From Hyphomicrobiaceae bacterium (GTDB lineage Bacteria > Pseudomonadota > Alphaproteobacteria > Rhizobiales > Hyphomicrobiaceae), in contig JAJFHI010000128.1 in NCBI GenBank assembly GCA_021775715.1, forward strand, positions 1-6,154: DNA of 6,154 nt, read 5' to 3'. Under the pieces are notes generated by a model, which was not told where the DNA came from, did not search any database, and was given only the letters and a program-made list of their open reading frames with translations. The translations under genes were made by a program, and so were the position numbers. Positions 1-6,154 of the stretch are shown one piece after another (positions within the stretch are counted from its first letter, which is position 1; each line of letters begins with the position of its first letter).

Positions 1-2
1 CG

Positions 3-536
3 TCCGGTCGGGCTGAGAATTTAGAACCGGCGTTTCGATCGCTTTCTGAATATTTTCTGGATGATCAACGCGACACCAGCATCAAGAACTTGGCGCATCA
101 TTTGAGACTGGATGCAATCAACTTGCATCAAATCCTGGAAGAGATCGGTATGGATGGCGGCAAGGTTCCAGACGATATGCGTCTGGAGCTTGACCTGCTG
201 CATGCCATTCGTCTGGCGCTTATCATGCGCATCTTTATACTGTCGGCGCAGCTGCCACGCCTTGCAACCCGCAATGACATGTCACACGATCAAGTTATGG
301 CCAGAGCGTTGGCGCTCGATATTCCCGAAGTGTTGTCGTTCATACGCGAAGCGTTTCCGCACGATCAGGTCCAGGAATCTGAAAGCCGGTTTGATGAACG
401 CGCAAGTTATCGCCCGCATAGTATCGACGACTATGGACGTCTCGAAACGGAAATTCTGGCGCCGATGGAGGCGGCATATGATTTCGTTCGTGAAATCGGT
501 ACCGGCATCAGTCACCACATGGGCGCGTTTGGCTGA
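3..536 (+). CDS. 3' end of a plus-strand gene, possibly a divergent phosphoenolpyruvate carboxylase C-terminus (partial)
   Basis: This frame is open from the left edge to a TGA at 534-536, giving about 177 codons, so the start lies outside the window. An internal TTG at 90 is not needed as a start, because the frame continues upstream without a stop. The protein is soluble, with no membrane segment, and looks mostly helical: a Leu/Ile-rich segment (about residues 60-86, LLHAIRLALIMRIFILSAQLP region) is followed by charged helices and a last helix ending GISHHMGAFG. The end loosely recalls the PEP carboxylase C-terminus (GIAAGMRNTG in E. coli), where the terminal Gly contributes to the active site, and the LLHAIR stretch could correspond to the LLHR helix there. 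That is my inference from short similarity; the catalytic regions of such an enzyme would lie upstream, unseen. The coding frame is well supported, the function is not. It is convergent with the desaturase gene. Confidence 0.7.
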   Translation, partial: SGRAENLEPAFRSLSEYFLDDQRDTSIKNLAHHLRLDAINLHQILEEIGMDGGKVPDDMRLELDLLHAIRLALIMRIFILSAQLPRLATRNDMSHDQVMARALALDIPEVLSFIREAFPHDQVQESESRFDERASYRPHSIDDYGRLETEILAPMEAAYDFVREIGTGISHHMGAFG

Positions 537-681
537 CGTGCATTCTGAATTTAGGCCAGGGAGTGTCTGAGCGAGAGTCTGTCAGGTTGAGTTGGAAGCG
601 ACAGCATAATGCGCGACCACTTCGCTACCTGAGCGCGGCTTCTTAAAACGAAAACTGATAAACAGACACGATTTAATAATT

Positions 682-735
682 TAGAGCGCGGTCACGATCA
701 TATTGTGATGCCAACTGCGTGTGTGGATCGCTCTA
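682..735. terminator. Nested stem-loop between convergent genes, possible weak terminator
   Basis: The 7-base arms TAGAGCG (682-688) and CGCTCTA (729-735) are perfectly complementary, and the second arm overlaps the desaturase stop codon. Inside them, TCACGAT (692-698) pairs with ATTGTGA (702-708) through one G-U wobble around a 3-base loop. Read on the minus strand, the structure is followed by an A/T-rich run (681-670) but not by a clean U tract, so it is at best a poor factor-independent terminator for the desaturase. The rest of the 537-732 gap shows no gene and no better terminator for the plus-strand gene. Confidence 0.3.
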
Positions 736-1794
736 CCGCGTGGTCTCGTAGCCCACCATCTGCCGAGATTCTTCATCCCAAAGCTTATAGCCCACACACT
801 TGAAACTTTGCGCGAGCGTAATGCGGTTGATGTTTTGAAGCTCAGGGCTGGCAGAGAGGCATTCTGCCAATCGATAATTTGGGATCATCGAATTTAGATG
901 GTGGATGTGGTGTAGGCCGATATCGCCGGAGAACCAGCTGAGCACTGGTGGTAGAATGTAGTAAGAGCTACCGTGGACGGCCGCGATCTGAAAGTCCCAC
1001 TCTTCACCTTCGTCCCAGTGTGAATCTTCGAACTGATGCTGAATGAAGAACATCCAGCCCCCGGCTGCCGTCGCGAGGTGCAGAATTGGCCAGGCAATAA
1101 ACAGCACGTCGCTCCAGCCGAAAATGGCGATCAGGCTGCCGTAGAAGACGGCAAGCGCGGCGTTGAGACCCATGATACTGCGCCAGGAATCTTTGAAAGC
1201 AAGACCCTGTGCCCAGGGTTGGCGTTGGATGAACATGAAGAAGAACGGCACGCCGAACCCAAACAGGATGACTGGGTTGCGATACAGGCGGTATCTAAAT
1301 TTTTTCGAAGGCGATAACGCCTTGTATTCTTTAACGGTCAACGTTGTGATGTCGCCAACGCCACGCTTATCGAGGTTGCCCGAGGTCGCGTGGTGGATCG
1401 CATGCTGGCGGCGCCAGACGCCGTAAGGTGTGACGGTCAAGACCGATATGAGTCGACCGATGAAGTTGTTTTCGCCGGGCGTTTTCAGGAATGAGCCATG
1501 GCCGCAGTCGTGCTGAATGATGAACAGGCGAACGACAAGACCTGACGCTGGGATTGATAACAGCAGGGTGAGCCAGTATGCGTCGCGAACTGTTGCAAAC
1601 ATCAACGCCACGCAGGCGGCGAAACAGCCGAGAGTCACTGCAAACTGTGTGTAGGCTGTTCGCGGAATGGCTCCGCGATACTTTGCGCAGTGCGACGCTA
1701 TCGCTTTCACCTTTTCCTTCAGATCGTCTGCAAGTAACGAAGGCGCTACCGGACGCGTGTCGGTGTCGTTAAAGGCAACGGTTACGTCAGTCAC
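733..1794 (-). CDS. Membrane fatty-acid desaturase (acyl-lipid/omega-6 DesA-like family)
   Basis: Encodes a 353-residue integral membrane di-iron desaturase that probably introduces a cis double bond into membrane-lipid acyl chains, using O2 and an electron donor. All three histidine boxes are present: HDCGH at residues 95-99, HAIHH at 131-135 and HHIHH at 295-299. A QHQFE motif at 252-256 is also typical of the Delta-12-like subgroup. Hydrophobic segments lie at about 51-69, 73-93, 174-191, 207-225 and 228-250, in the usual placement with boxes 1 and 2 close together and box 3 near the C-terminus. Length is normal for bacterial members. The start is a GTG: an in-frame TGA lies only seven codons upstream (1813-1815), and a GGGTGA stretch about 7 bases before it may serve as ribosome binding site. 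Regiospecificity cannot be read from the sequence; hydroxylase or ketolase relatives share the boxes but are less likely. Confidence 0.93.
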   Translation of the reverse strand: MTDVTVAFNDTDTRPVAPSLLADDLKEKVKAIASHCAKYRGAIPRTAYTQFAVTLGCFAACVALMFATVRDAYWLTLLLSIPASGLVVRLFIIQHDCGHGSFLKTPGENNFIGRLISVLTVTPYGVWRRQHAIHHATSGNLDKRGVGDITTLTVKEYKALSPSKKFRYRLYRNPVILFGFGVPFFFMFIQRQPWAQGLAFKDSWRSIMGLNAALAVFYGSLIAIFGWSDVLFIAWPILHLATAAGGWMFFIQHQFEDSHWDEGEEWDFQIAAVHGSSYYILPPVLSWFSGDIGLHHIHHLNSMIPNYRLAECLSASPELQNINRITLAQSFKCVGYKLWDEESRQMVGYETTR

Positions 1795-2125
1795 AATAGA
1801 ATCACCCAGGTTTCATGTGCGGCTGCTCGGAGCAAATTGGTACACCGACGGCGTCGTTTTGCACGTTGTTTCAACGAAGAGGTATGCATGTGGGAAATTA
1901 CGCGCCGATTTGACAGCGAAATTTCGATCGTGCCCACCCCTCACTTGCAAATAAAAGTCTCTATTGTGCGCTAACATATTCGTATCGATAGGGCGATGTC
2001 TCAGGGGTGAAATTCACGTGTGTGCCCGGTTTTTTCGCACAACCTGATGCCGAAGCCGCGCACTTGGAGCGCAAGGATCGCCGGATTTCCGCTGTTTGAC
2101 CGGTTGGTCCATATCGAATGACGCG
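1795..2125. other. Intergenic region, no gene recognised; upstream of the desaturase
   Basis: These 331 bases hold the 5' leader of the desaturase and the 3' flank of the exported-protein gene. I see no convincing coding frame. A perfect 10-bp palindrome, CGAAATTTCG, lies at 1917-1926, about 120 bases before the desaturase start, and TATCGATA at 1983-1990; either could be a protein site, but both are short enough to be chance. No good -35/-10 pair for the desaturase was found on the minus strand. After the 2126 stop codon there is only a small GACC/GGTC hairpin (2099-2110) and a TGTGC/GCACA pair, neither with a U tract, so the terminator of that gene is not identified. Confidence 0.5.
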
Positions 2126-3415
2126 TTAGTCTTTTGCCCAGAATTCAACAATAGCGCTGCCTTTATGGCGAGCGTCGCGATCTAGAAAGCGGGACCGATA
2201 TCGCGCCTCAATCTGCGTAATGCGGCGGTTGTTTCGAGCAATTTTGATCGGCCCATAGCTTTTGCCTGCTTGAACACGTGTCTTAATCGGTATGATGTCG
2301 ACTTTACCGTTTCCATACACGACCCTCACTTCGTTGAGAGTGATGGCCCGGTCGCGGACGCGGACTTCGAGTTTCTCAAAGTTTCCCTCATTGCTGGTGA
2401 CAGGAATGGCGTCTATGTCAAAGCCGACAAAGCCTGCGGCCTGAGCACCGAGCAAAACCCAGCCGCTGTTGAAGTTGCGGGCCTCGCCCGCAGGGCCATA
2501 CCAGCCGTCTGAGAATTCGCCGAACGCTTCGATACGGGCCTGTCCGCGAAAGTTGGGGCGCGTTTCGTAACGCAAGCGAATTTCCCGTACAAACCGGTCT
2601 CCGGCGAGTTCGAACCAATCGGTCGTTTGGTTACGTCTAATCTTGGCGTTGATATCACGAGTGTCTGCCCCGCCGTCGCCATAGCGGACTTCAAGCGAAT
2701 TCAAAACAATATCGTTGTCGACAACGTGCAACCGAATGCGGCGAAATTTGCCAACCTTTGCGCCGACCGGAATAACCTGCGTGTCGGTTGCAAAGCCGAT
2801 GTGTTCGGCGGCAAGTAACACATCGCTGCTTTCGCTTGCTGCACTTGTGATTGAAGCGGCTGCTTTCGGAAGCAGGACCTCAATGCGGGCTGCCGTGGTT
2901 TCTGCGACCCCGGATTCATCCGACAATTCTGCGGTTTTCTCGTCTGTCGGCGGTTGCGGACGTTTGGCAATACGGCCCTTGCGGCTTTGAAGTCCCCAGA
3001 TCTGGATTCTTGGTTTGCGATTGCCGTCCTCTAGAGGCTCAAAGGTAAGCGAGACGCCATCAAGAAAGCGTTCCTTGCGGCTGAGACCAATCGGGCGCGA
3101 GCGCAGCTTTCGTTTGAGGTTGATGCGACGTTTCTCGATATGAGAGTCATCGTTTGAATAGAAGACGTCAACTTGTGACAACACAACACGGTGGCGAAGG
3201 GCTCTCAGGCGAACGGCTTTGTAGGCGCCTTTGGTGGTCGTGAGGTCGATGTCGGCATTGCCGTTTGTTATGTCCAGGGCATGAGTTTTCAACAGCACCC
3301 AGCGGTCGCTTCGAGCGATCTGCGCATGTGCCGACGTTGTCGCCGAGACATGCATCAGGGTGGCAGCGAGTCCTAAAACAGCAAAAAAAGCTCGCGTTGC
3401 AAGTGTGTTGGTCAT
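2126..3415 (-). CDS. Exported protein with three tandem beta-type repeat domains (paralogue A, DUF2541/YaaI-like?)
   Basis: A 429-residue protein of unknown function. Residues 1-31 form a Sec signal peptide ending in AHA, so the mature protein should be periplasmic or extracellular. Three copies of one domain follow: about 38-143, 197-300 and 318-427. Each reads as strand-rich sequence with the pattern G-x-[FY]-x-x-[IVL]-R, then a hydrophobic strand with [VL]-x-Y-x-[ND], a polar turn and a final [IV]-x-x-[IVL]-x-[LA]-x-[YF] strand. Domain 1 carries a very basic stretch (95-116, 11 of 22 residues Lys/Arg). A low-complexity Ala/Ser/Thr/Glu linker (144-196) separates domains 1 and 2. There is no cysteine and no catalytic motif. 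A QTTDW stretch in domain 2 (263-267) recalls the small exported E. coli YaaI (DUF2541), a comparison from memory. The ATG start is supported by GAGGG four bases upstream. It is collinear with the neighbouring paralogue. Confidence 0.88.
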   Translation of the reverse strand: MTNTLATRAFFAVLGLAATLMHVSATTSAHAQIARSDRWVLLKTHALDITNGNADIDLTTTKGAYKAVRLRALRHRVVLSQVDVFYSNDDSHIEKRRINLKRKLRSRPIGLSRKERFLDGVSLTFEPLEDGNRKPRIQIWGLQSRKGRIAKRPQPPTDEKTAELSDESGVAETTAARIEVLLPKAAASITSAASESSDVLLAAEHIGFATDTQVIPVGAKVGKFRRIRLHVVDNDIVLNSLEVRYGDGGADTRDINAKIRRNQTTDWFELAGDRFVREIRLRYETRPNFRGQARIEAFGEFSDGWYGPAGEARNFNSGWVLLGAQAAGFVGFDIDAIPVTSNEGNFEKLEVRVRDRAITLNEVRVVYGNGKVDIIPIKTRVQAGKSYGPIKIARNNRRITQIEARYRSRFLDRDARHKGSAIVEFWAKD

Positions 3416-3417
3416 CT

Positions 3418-3424
3418 TGCCCTC
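3418..3424 (-). promoter_or_regulatory. Ribosome binding site of paralogue A
   Basis: On the minus strand the sequence GAGGGCAAG directly precedes the ATG at 3415, placing a purine-rich GAGGG at 3420-3424, four bases from the start codon. It supports this ATG, which also gives a complete signal peptide. Confidence 0.6.
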
Positions 3425-3436
3425 AGATCAGGTGGT

Positions 3437-3473
3437 CGGCCTGCTCGCCAAGTGGGGGATCCCATTCAGGCCG
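3437..3473 (-). promoter_or_regulatory. Two-tier stem-loop in the leader of paralogue A
   Basis: The arms CGGCCTG (3437-3443) and CAGGCCG (3467-3473) are perfect 7-bp complements. Between them TGGG (3453-3456) and CCCA (3461-3464) form a second stem around a 4-base loop, with an asymmetric internal loop of 9 and 2 bases. The structure lies 22 to 58 bases before the ATG, just upstream of the ribosome binding site, so it would form in the 5' leader if transcription starts farther upstream. No U tract follows, so it is not a terminator. A role in translation or mRNA stability is inference only. Confidence 0.35.
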
Positions 3474-3624
3474 CACATCATGAACGTTGAAATCATATCA
3501 ATCCGCTGATGTTGTGGCACGCCGCAGAGCCAAGGCACATTGAGGTGCTACGGGTTGTCCCCACAGTTCTTTATAGCGATTGGTTTTTCCGGATTTGAGA
3601 TAATTGGAGACGCAAGGACCTAGA

Positions 3625-3662
3625 AAACAAAGGCCCGGTACTTTGGTGCACCGGGCCTTTTT
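3625..3662. terminator. Strong factor-independent terminator, likely bidirectional
   Basis: AAAGGCCCGGT (3629-3639) and ACCGGGCCTTT (3650-3660) form a perfect 11-bp GC-rich stem with a 10-base loop. On the minus strand it follows the stop codon of paralogue B by about 25 bases and is trailed by TTTGTTTTC, which ends that transcript before paralogue A. On the plus strand the stem continues into five T residues (3658-3662), so it could also stop plus-strand transcription, although no plus-strand gene is evident upstream. Confidence 0.9.
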
Positions 3663-3684
3663 CGTTGGTCATTTCTCCAGCGCT

Positions 3685-4989
3685 TTAGCGATGGCCGTGA
3701 ATTTCTACGGTGGCGCGTTTTTGGCTTTCAGCTTCACGGTCGAAGAAGCGGGAGCGATATCGTGCCTCTACGCTGGTCACAACTTTCGGGCCGCCGTCGA
3801 TCTTCAATGGGCCGTAACCCGATGACGGTTCCACCTTGGTCCGATTGGCATCAAACTTTTGCACCGATCCGTCCGCGAACGACACCTGGACATAATCCAA
3901 TGTAATATCGCGGTTGCGTGTGACGACGCGCAGCTCCTTGAAACCACGCTGATGCTTTGGTACTTCGGACTTGTCGACTTCAAATCCAATGAAGCCTGCT
4001 GTGTCGCCCGAGGTCAGCTGGACCCAGCCATCGTTAAACTGTTCAGCTTCGCCATCGAGCCAGTTGCTCGACAATACACCCCAGATCTCGACATCGGCAC
4101 GACCGGAGAAATTGCGCCGCTTCTTGTATTTGATGTCGATGCTTTCAACGAAATGCTTGCCTTCAAGATCCATTGCATCGGTGCGCTCGCCAGACTTGAT
4201 GATACCGGCAAAAGGAAGTTTAACGTCGTCACCTTCCTTGAAATTGACCTTCAGGTCGAGCAATTCGATGTCGTTTTTCTTCACGCACAAACGCACTTTA
4301 TCGAACTTGCCCATGTCAGGACGGTCGACTTTGATGGCGTCTGTGTCTTCACCGAAGCTTACGTTTCCTGTTGCGATCAACAGGCTACGCGGACCGCCGC
4401 AACGTCCTGATTTAGGAATTCTCGACGTATCGATAACGATTTTGTCTTCAGGTGGTACATATTCCGGTTCTGGTTTTGGCTCGGGTTTCGGTTCTTTTTT
4501 TGGTGCAGGTTCAGCAACCACGATAGGGGCTGTCGTACCGCCCGAGCGAACAGCAAGGCGCCCCTTGTTTGTTTGCCGGCCGCGCACCTGGACCTGTGCG
4601 ACGTTTTTCGAGAACGGTTTGCGTTTGTATTGCACGGTGACGGAGTTAACGAACTTGCCACGGCCACGTGGGTCAATCTCGCGCGTACGCTCACCCGCTT
4701 TCAAAAAGAAAGTGCGGTTTTCGGCATGCTCTGAGCCGTCCGCGTATTTGACGATGACCTTCGTTACGTCGATACGGTCACCAAAATTGTAAAGCCGAAT
4801 TGCCCGATATGAACCTTGCGCGCCGGTCGTATCAATCGACAACCGACGCTTTACAACCGTTGCAATTTCGATATCAGCGCCGCCCATGAAGGCAAGCCCT
4901 TCGTGATGTGCCTCACTCTCGGGCGCAATCGTTGCCAATAGCATTACGCCAATCGCGACAGCTGCGAGTTTGTAAATCCAGGACGTCAT
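3685..4989 (-). CDS. Exported protein with three repeat domains and an EP/KP-rich linker (paralogue B)
   Basis: A 434-residue protein of unknown function, homologous along its length to the downstream paralogue A. Residues 1-27 are a Sec signal peptide with hydrophobic core 8-22 and cleavage predicted after SEA. Three repeats follow at about 31-137, 197-305 and 320-433. The linker between repeats 1 and 2 contains the charged proline repeat EPKPEPKPEPE (166-176), expected to be extended and rigid. The only cysteines, Cys197 and Cys235, lie in repeat 2 and could form a disulfide in the periplasm. Repeat 3 shares GYGPLKI and EARYRSRFFDRE signatures with paralogue A (SYGPIKI, EARYRSRFLDRD). I chose the ATG at 4989 over an in-frame TTG at 5034: it gives a clean signal peptide and has GGTGGAGTGGAG just upstream. 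No enzyme motif is visible; an envelope-associated binding or structural role is plausible but unproven. Confidence 0.88.
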   Translation of the reverse strand: MTSWIYKLAAVAIGVMLLATIAPESEAHHEGLAFMGGADIEIATVVKRRLSIDTTGAQGSYRAIRLYNFGDRIDVTKVIVKYADGSEHAENRTFFLKAGERTREIDPRGRGKFVNSVTVQYKRKPFSKNVAQVQVRGRQTNKGRLAVRSGGTTAPIVVAEPAPKKEPKPEPKPEPEYVPPEDKIVIDTSRIPKSGRCGGPRSLLIATGNVSFGEDTDAIKVDRPDMGKFDKVRLCVKKNDIELLDLKVNFKEGDDVKLPFAGIIKSGERTDAMDLEGKHFVESIDIKYKKRRNFSGRADVEIWGVLSSNWLDGEAEQFNDGWVQLTSGDTAGFIGFEVDKSEVPKHQRGFKELRVVTRNRDITLDYVQVSFADGSVQKFDANRTKVEPSSGYGPLKIDGGPKVVTSVEARYRSRFFDREAESQKRATVEIHGHR

Positions 4990-4993
4990 CGCT

Positions 4994-5005
4994 CCACTCC
5001 ACCGA
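4994..5005 (-). promoter_or_regulatory. Ribosome binding site deciding the start of paralogue B
   Basis: The minus strand reads GGTGGAGTGGAGCG immediately before the ATG at 4989, with two GGAG-like cores within 4 to 10 bases of it. The alternative upstream TTG at 5034 would add 15 residues ahead of the signal peptide. This site therefore favours the shorter form. Confidence 0.55.
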
Positions 5006-5048
5006 AGATATTTTAAACTGTAGGCTGAACCCAACCCTGTTATCTGTT

Positions 5049-5054
5049 GTTATA
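5049..5054 (-). promoter_or_regulatory. Candidate -10 element for paralogue B
   Basis: On the minus strand a TATAAC hexamer lies about 60 bases before the ATG at 4989. Upstream, T-rich sequence (TTTTTC with a 16-base spacer) is only a poor -35 match. The element is plausible by position in the divergent gap, but weak by sequence. Confidence 0.25.
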
Positions 5055-5189
5055 GGACAACTTTTCCCGTGAAAAATGGTCGAGCCCAAGCAGGGTGAAC
5101 AGAGCCCGGATCAACGATGTAAACATGACACACTCAGTGTAGGGAGTTTGATTGTTCTGGCCAGATCCCAGATTTGAGATGTTGGCATT

Positions 5190-5218
5190 TTGCTTCGATC
5201 GCTTCGGCGGCCTATCCT
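5190..5218 (+). promoter_or_regulatory. Candidate sigma-70-type promoter for the D-lactate dehydrogenase gene
   Basis: TTGCTT (5190-5195) and TATCCT (5213-5218) are separated by exactly 17 bases. The match to consensus is 3 of 6 and 4 of 6. Transcription would begin near 5225, giving a leader of roughly 30 or 55 bases depending on which start codon is used. Confidence 0.35.
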
Positions 5219-5229
5219 TTAGGCTAAAG
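5217..5229. repeat. 13-bp perfect palindrome overlapping the predicted transcription start
   Basis: CTTTAGGCTAAAG has 6-base arms around one central base. It overlaps the end of the candidate -10 hexamer and the expected start of the dehydrogenase transcript, a position where a repressor could act. Operator function is inference; a single short palindrome can occur by chance. Confidence 0.35.
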
Positions 5230-5280
5230 CACTAGATGTTCAGGTTGGACATCATGCGAACTCCGCAATCGGACGAGGTC

Positions 5281-6154
5281 ATGACCAAGACACTAAATCC
5301 AAAGATGAGCGTGTCACAATCGCAATCAACGGTTGTCGCGAGTAAAGATCCTGTTGCGGGCACGTCGGCGCCTGAAATGGCGACGGCAATTCAGATTTTG
5401 GCGCAGCGTTTTGGCGACCGGCTGCAGACCGGAGCTGAAATCCGGCGACAACATGCCAACACACTTACATCCATCGGCAATCAGCCGCCCGACGCGGTGG
5501 TTTTTGCTCAAACCACCGAAGAGGTCGCAGACGTGGTTCGGATTGCGGGCCGATACCGCGTGCCGGTGATTGCATTTGGCGGCGGGACTTCACTTGAGGG
5601 GCACGTGAACGCGCCGTTTGGTGGGATCTCGCTTGATCTTACTGGAATGCATCGTATTGTTGACGTCTATAATGAAGATATGCAAGCCGTCGTTGAGGCA
5701 GGCGTTACTCGAGATCAGCTCAATACGCACCTTAGAGACTGCGGTTTGTTTTTCGCTGTAGATCCAGGCGCGGATACGGCGACGATTGCCGGCATGGCAG
5801 CGACGCGGGCATCAGGCACGACGACTGTCCGTTATGGTACGATACGCGACACGGTTGTAAATTTGACCGTGGTGATGGCGAATGGCGAGATTGTAAAAAC
5901 CGGCCAGCGTGCCGCAAAGTCGTCCGCCGGTTATGACCTGACGCATCTACTTATCGGTTCGGAAGGGACGCTTGGCATTATCACCGAGTTGACTGTCAAG
6001 CTGCAGCCACGTCCGGAAAAGATTGCTGCCGCTGTTGCACCGTTTCGCAGCCTGGAGGGTGCCTGCAACGCCACCATTGCGGCGCGTCAGATTGGGTTGG
6101 GCTTGGCGCGTATTGAGTTGCTTGACGCATTGCAGATCACGGCCGTCAACAAGC
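5281..6154 (+). CDS. D-lactate dehydrogenase (cytochrome), FAD-linked LDHD/Dld1 type, 5' part
   Basis: The frame runs off the right edge after 291 codons, about 60 percent of the usual 460-480 residues. It contains the PCMH-type FAD-binding domain: a GGGTSLEGH pyrophosphate-binding loop at residues 100-108, VEAGVTRDQL at about 140-149, DPGADTATIAGMAAT further on, and GSEGTLGI at 226-233. The TSLEGH form is typical of mitochondrial and bacterial D-lactate:cytochrome c oxidoreductases; glycolate oxidase GlcD usually has TGLSGG. The enzyme would oxidise D-lactate (or another D-2-hydroxy acid) to the keto acid and pass electrons to the respiratory chain. The C-terminal substrate domain is missing from the window. 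The ATG at 5281 has GGACGAGG just upstream; in-frame ATGs at 5254 and 5236 are possible, with a TAG at 5233 setting the limit. About 46 residues precede the conserved domain, with a Ser/Gln-rich, likely disordered N-terminus. Confidence 0.9.
   Translation, partial: MTKTLNPKMSVSQSQSTVVASKDPVAGTSAPEMATAIQILAQRFGDRLQTGAEIRRQHANTLTSIGNQPPDAVVFAQTTEEVADVVRIAGRYRVPVIAFGGGTSLEGHVNAPFGGISLDLTGMHRIVDVYNEDMQAVVEAGVTRDQLNTHLRDCGLFFAVDPGADTATIAGMAATRASGTTTVRYGTIRDTVVNLTVVMANGEIVKTGQRAAKSSAGYDLTHLLIGSEGTLGIITELTVKLQPRPEKIAAAVAPFRSLEGACNATIAARQIGLGLARIELLDALQITAVNK

Noticed and set aside
112..570. Plus-strand open frame of 152 codons overlapping the left-edge gene
   Set aside because: Its Cys/Trp/Arg-rich composition is typical of an off-frame shadow; the competing frame is open from the window edge and reads as a normal protein.
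582..632. TCAGGT/ACCTGA inverted repeat as terminator of the left-edge gene
   Set aside because: Only 6 bp with a 39-base loop and no T tract.
1910..1938. TTGACA at 1910-1915 as a plus-strand promoter
   Set aside because: No -10-like hexamer lies at the right distance and no plus-strand gene follows.
3599..3662. Small plus-strand RNA from a GATAAT box to the terminator
   Set aside because: No -35 element is present, and the terminator is fully explained by the upstream minus-strand gene.
3971..4792. Plus-strand open frame of 273 codons opposite paralogue B
   Set aside because: Antisense shadow of a gene with a signal peptide and homologous repeats; its Ser/Pro/Arg-rich composition has no recognisable domain.
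35..5204. Shared 11-mer TTCGATCGCTT near both ends of the window
   Set aside because: Too short and isolated to be an attachment site or a repeat family; probably chance.

Overview
The window looks like a stretch of alphaproteobacterial chromosome, possibly from the Rhizobiales/Hyphomicrobiales. This rests on general gene style (moderately high GC, mixed ATG and GTG starts, Sec signal peptides) and not on any diagnostic marker, so the taxonomic guess is weak. There is no sign of a mobile element, CRISPR array, tRNA or rRNA.

Layout from left to right. (1) The 3' end of a plus-strand gene (to 536), entering from the left. Its helical C-terminus ends in a short Gly-containing tail that may be a divergent phosphoenolpyruvate carboxylase end; this is tentative. 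(2) A convergent gap with a small nested stem-loop. (3) A minus-strand membrane fatty-acid desaturase (733-1794) with all three histidine boxes. (4) A 331-bp gap with no recognisable gene. (5) Two tandem minus-strand genes (2126-3415 and 3685-4989) encoding exported proteins, each with three repeats of the same roughly 100-residue, probably beta-rich domain. They are separated by a strong factor-independent terminator. (6) A divergent promoter region. (7) The 5' part of a plus-strand FAD-dependent D-lactate dehydrogenase of the cytochrome-linked (LDHD/Dld1) type, which runs off the right edge.

The most interesting part is the pair of paralogous secreted three-domain proteins. They share domain order, inter-domain spacing and an Arg-rich signature near the C-terminus, but differ in linker type, charge and cysteine content. 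The domain resembles, from memory, the small exported DUF2541 (E. coli YaaI-like) family, but I cannot confirm this without a profile search. Nothing shows that the desaturase or the dehydrogenase works with them. The terminator between the paralogues, and a structured leader before the second one, suggest separate control.
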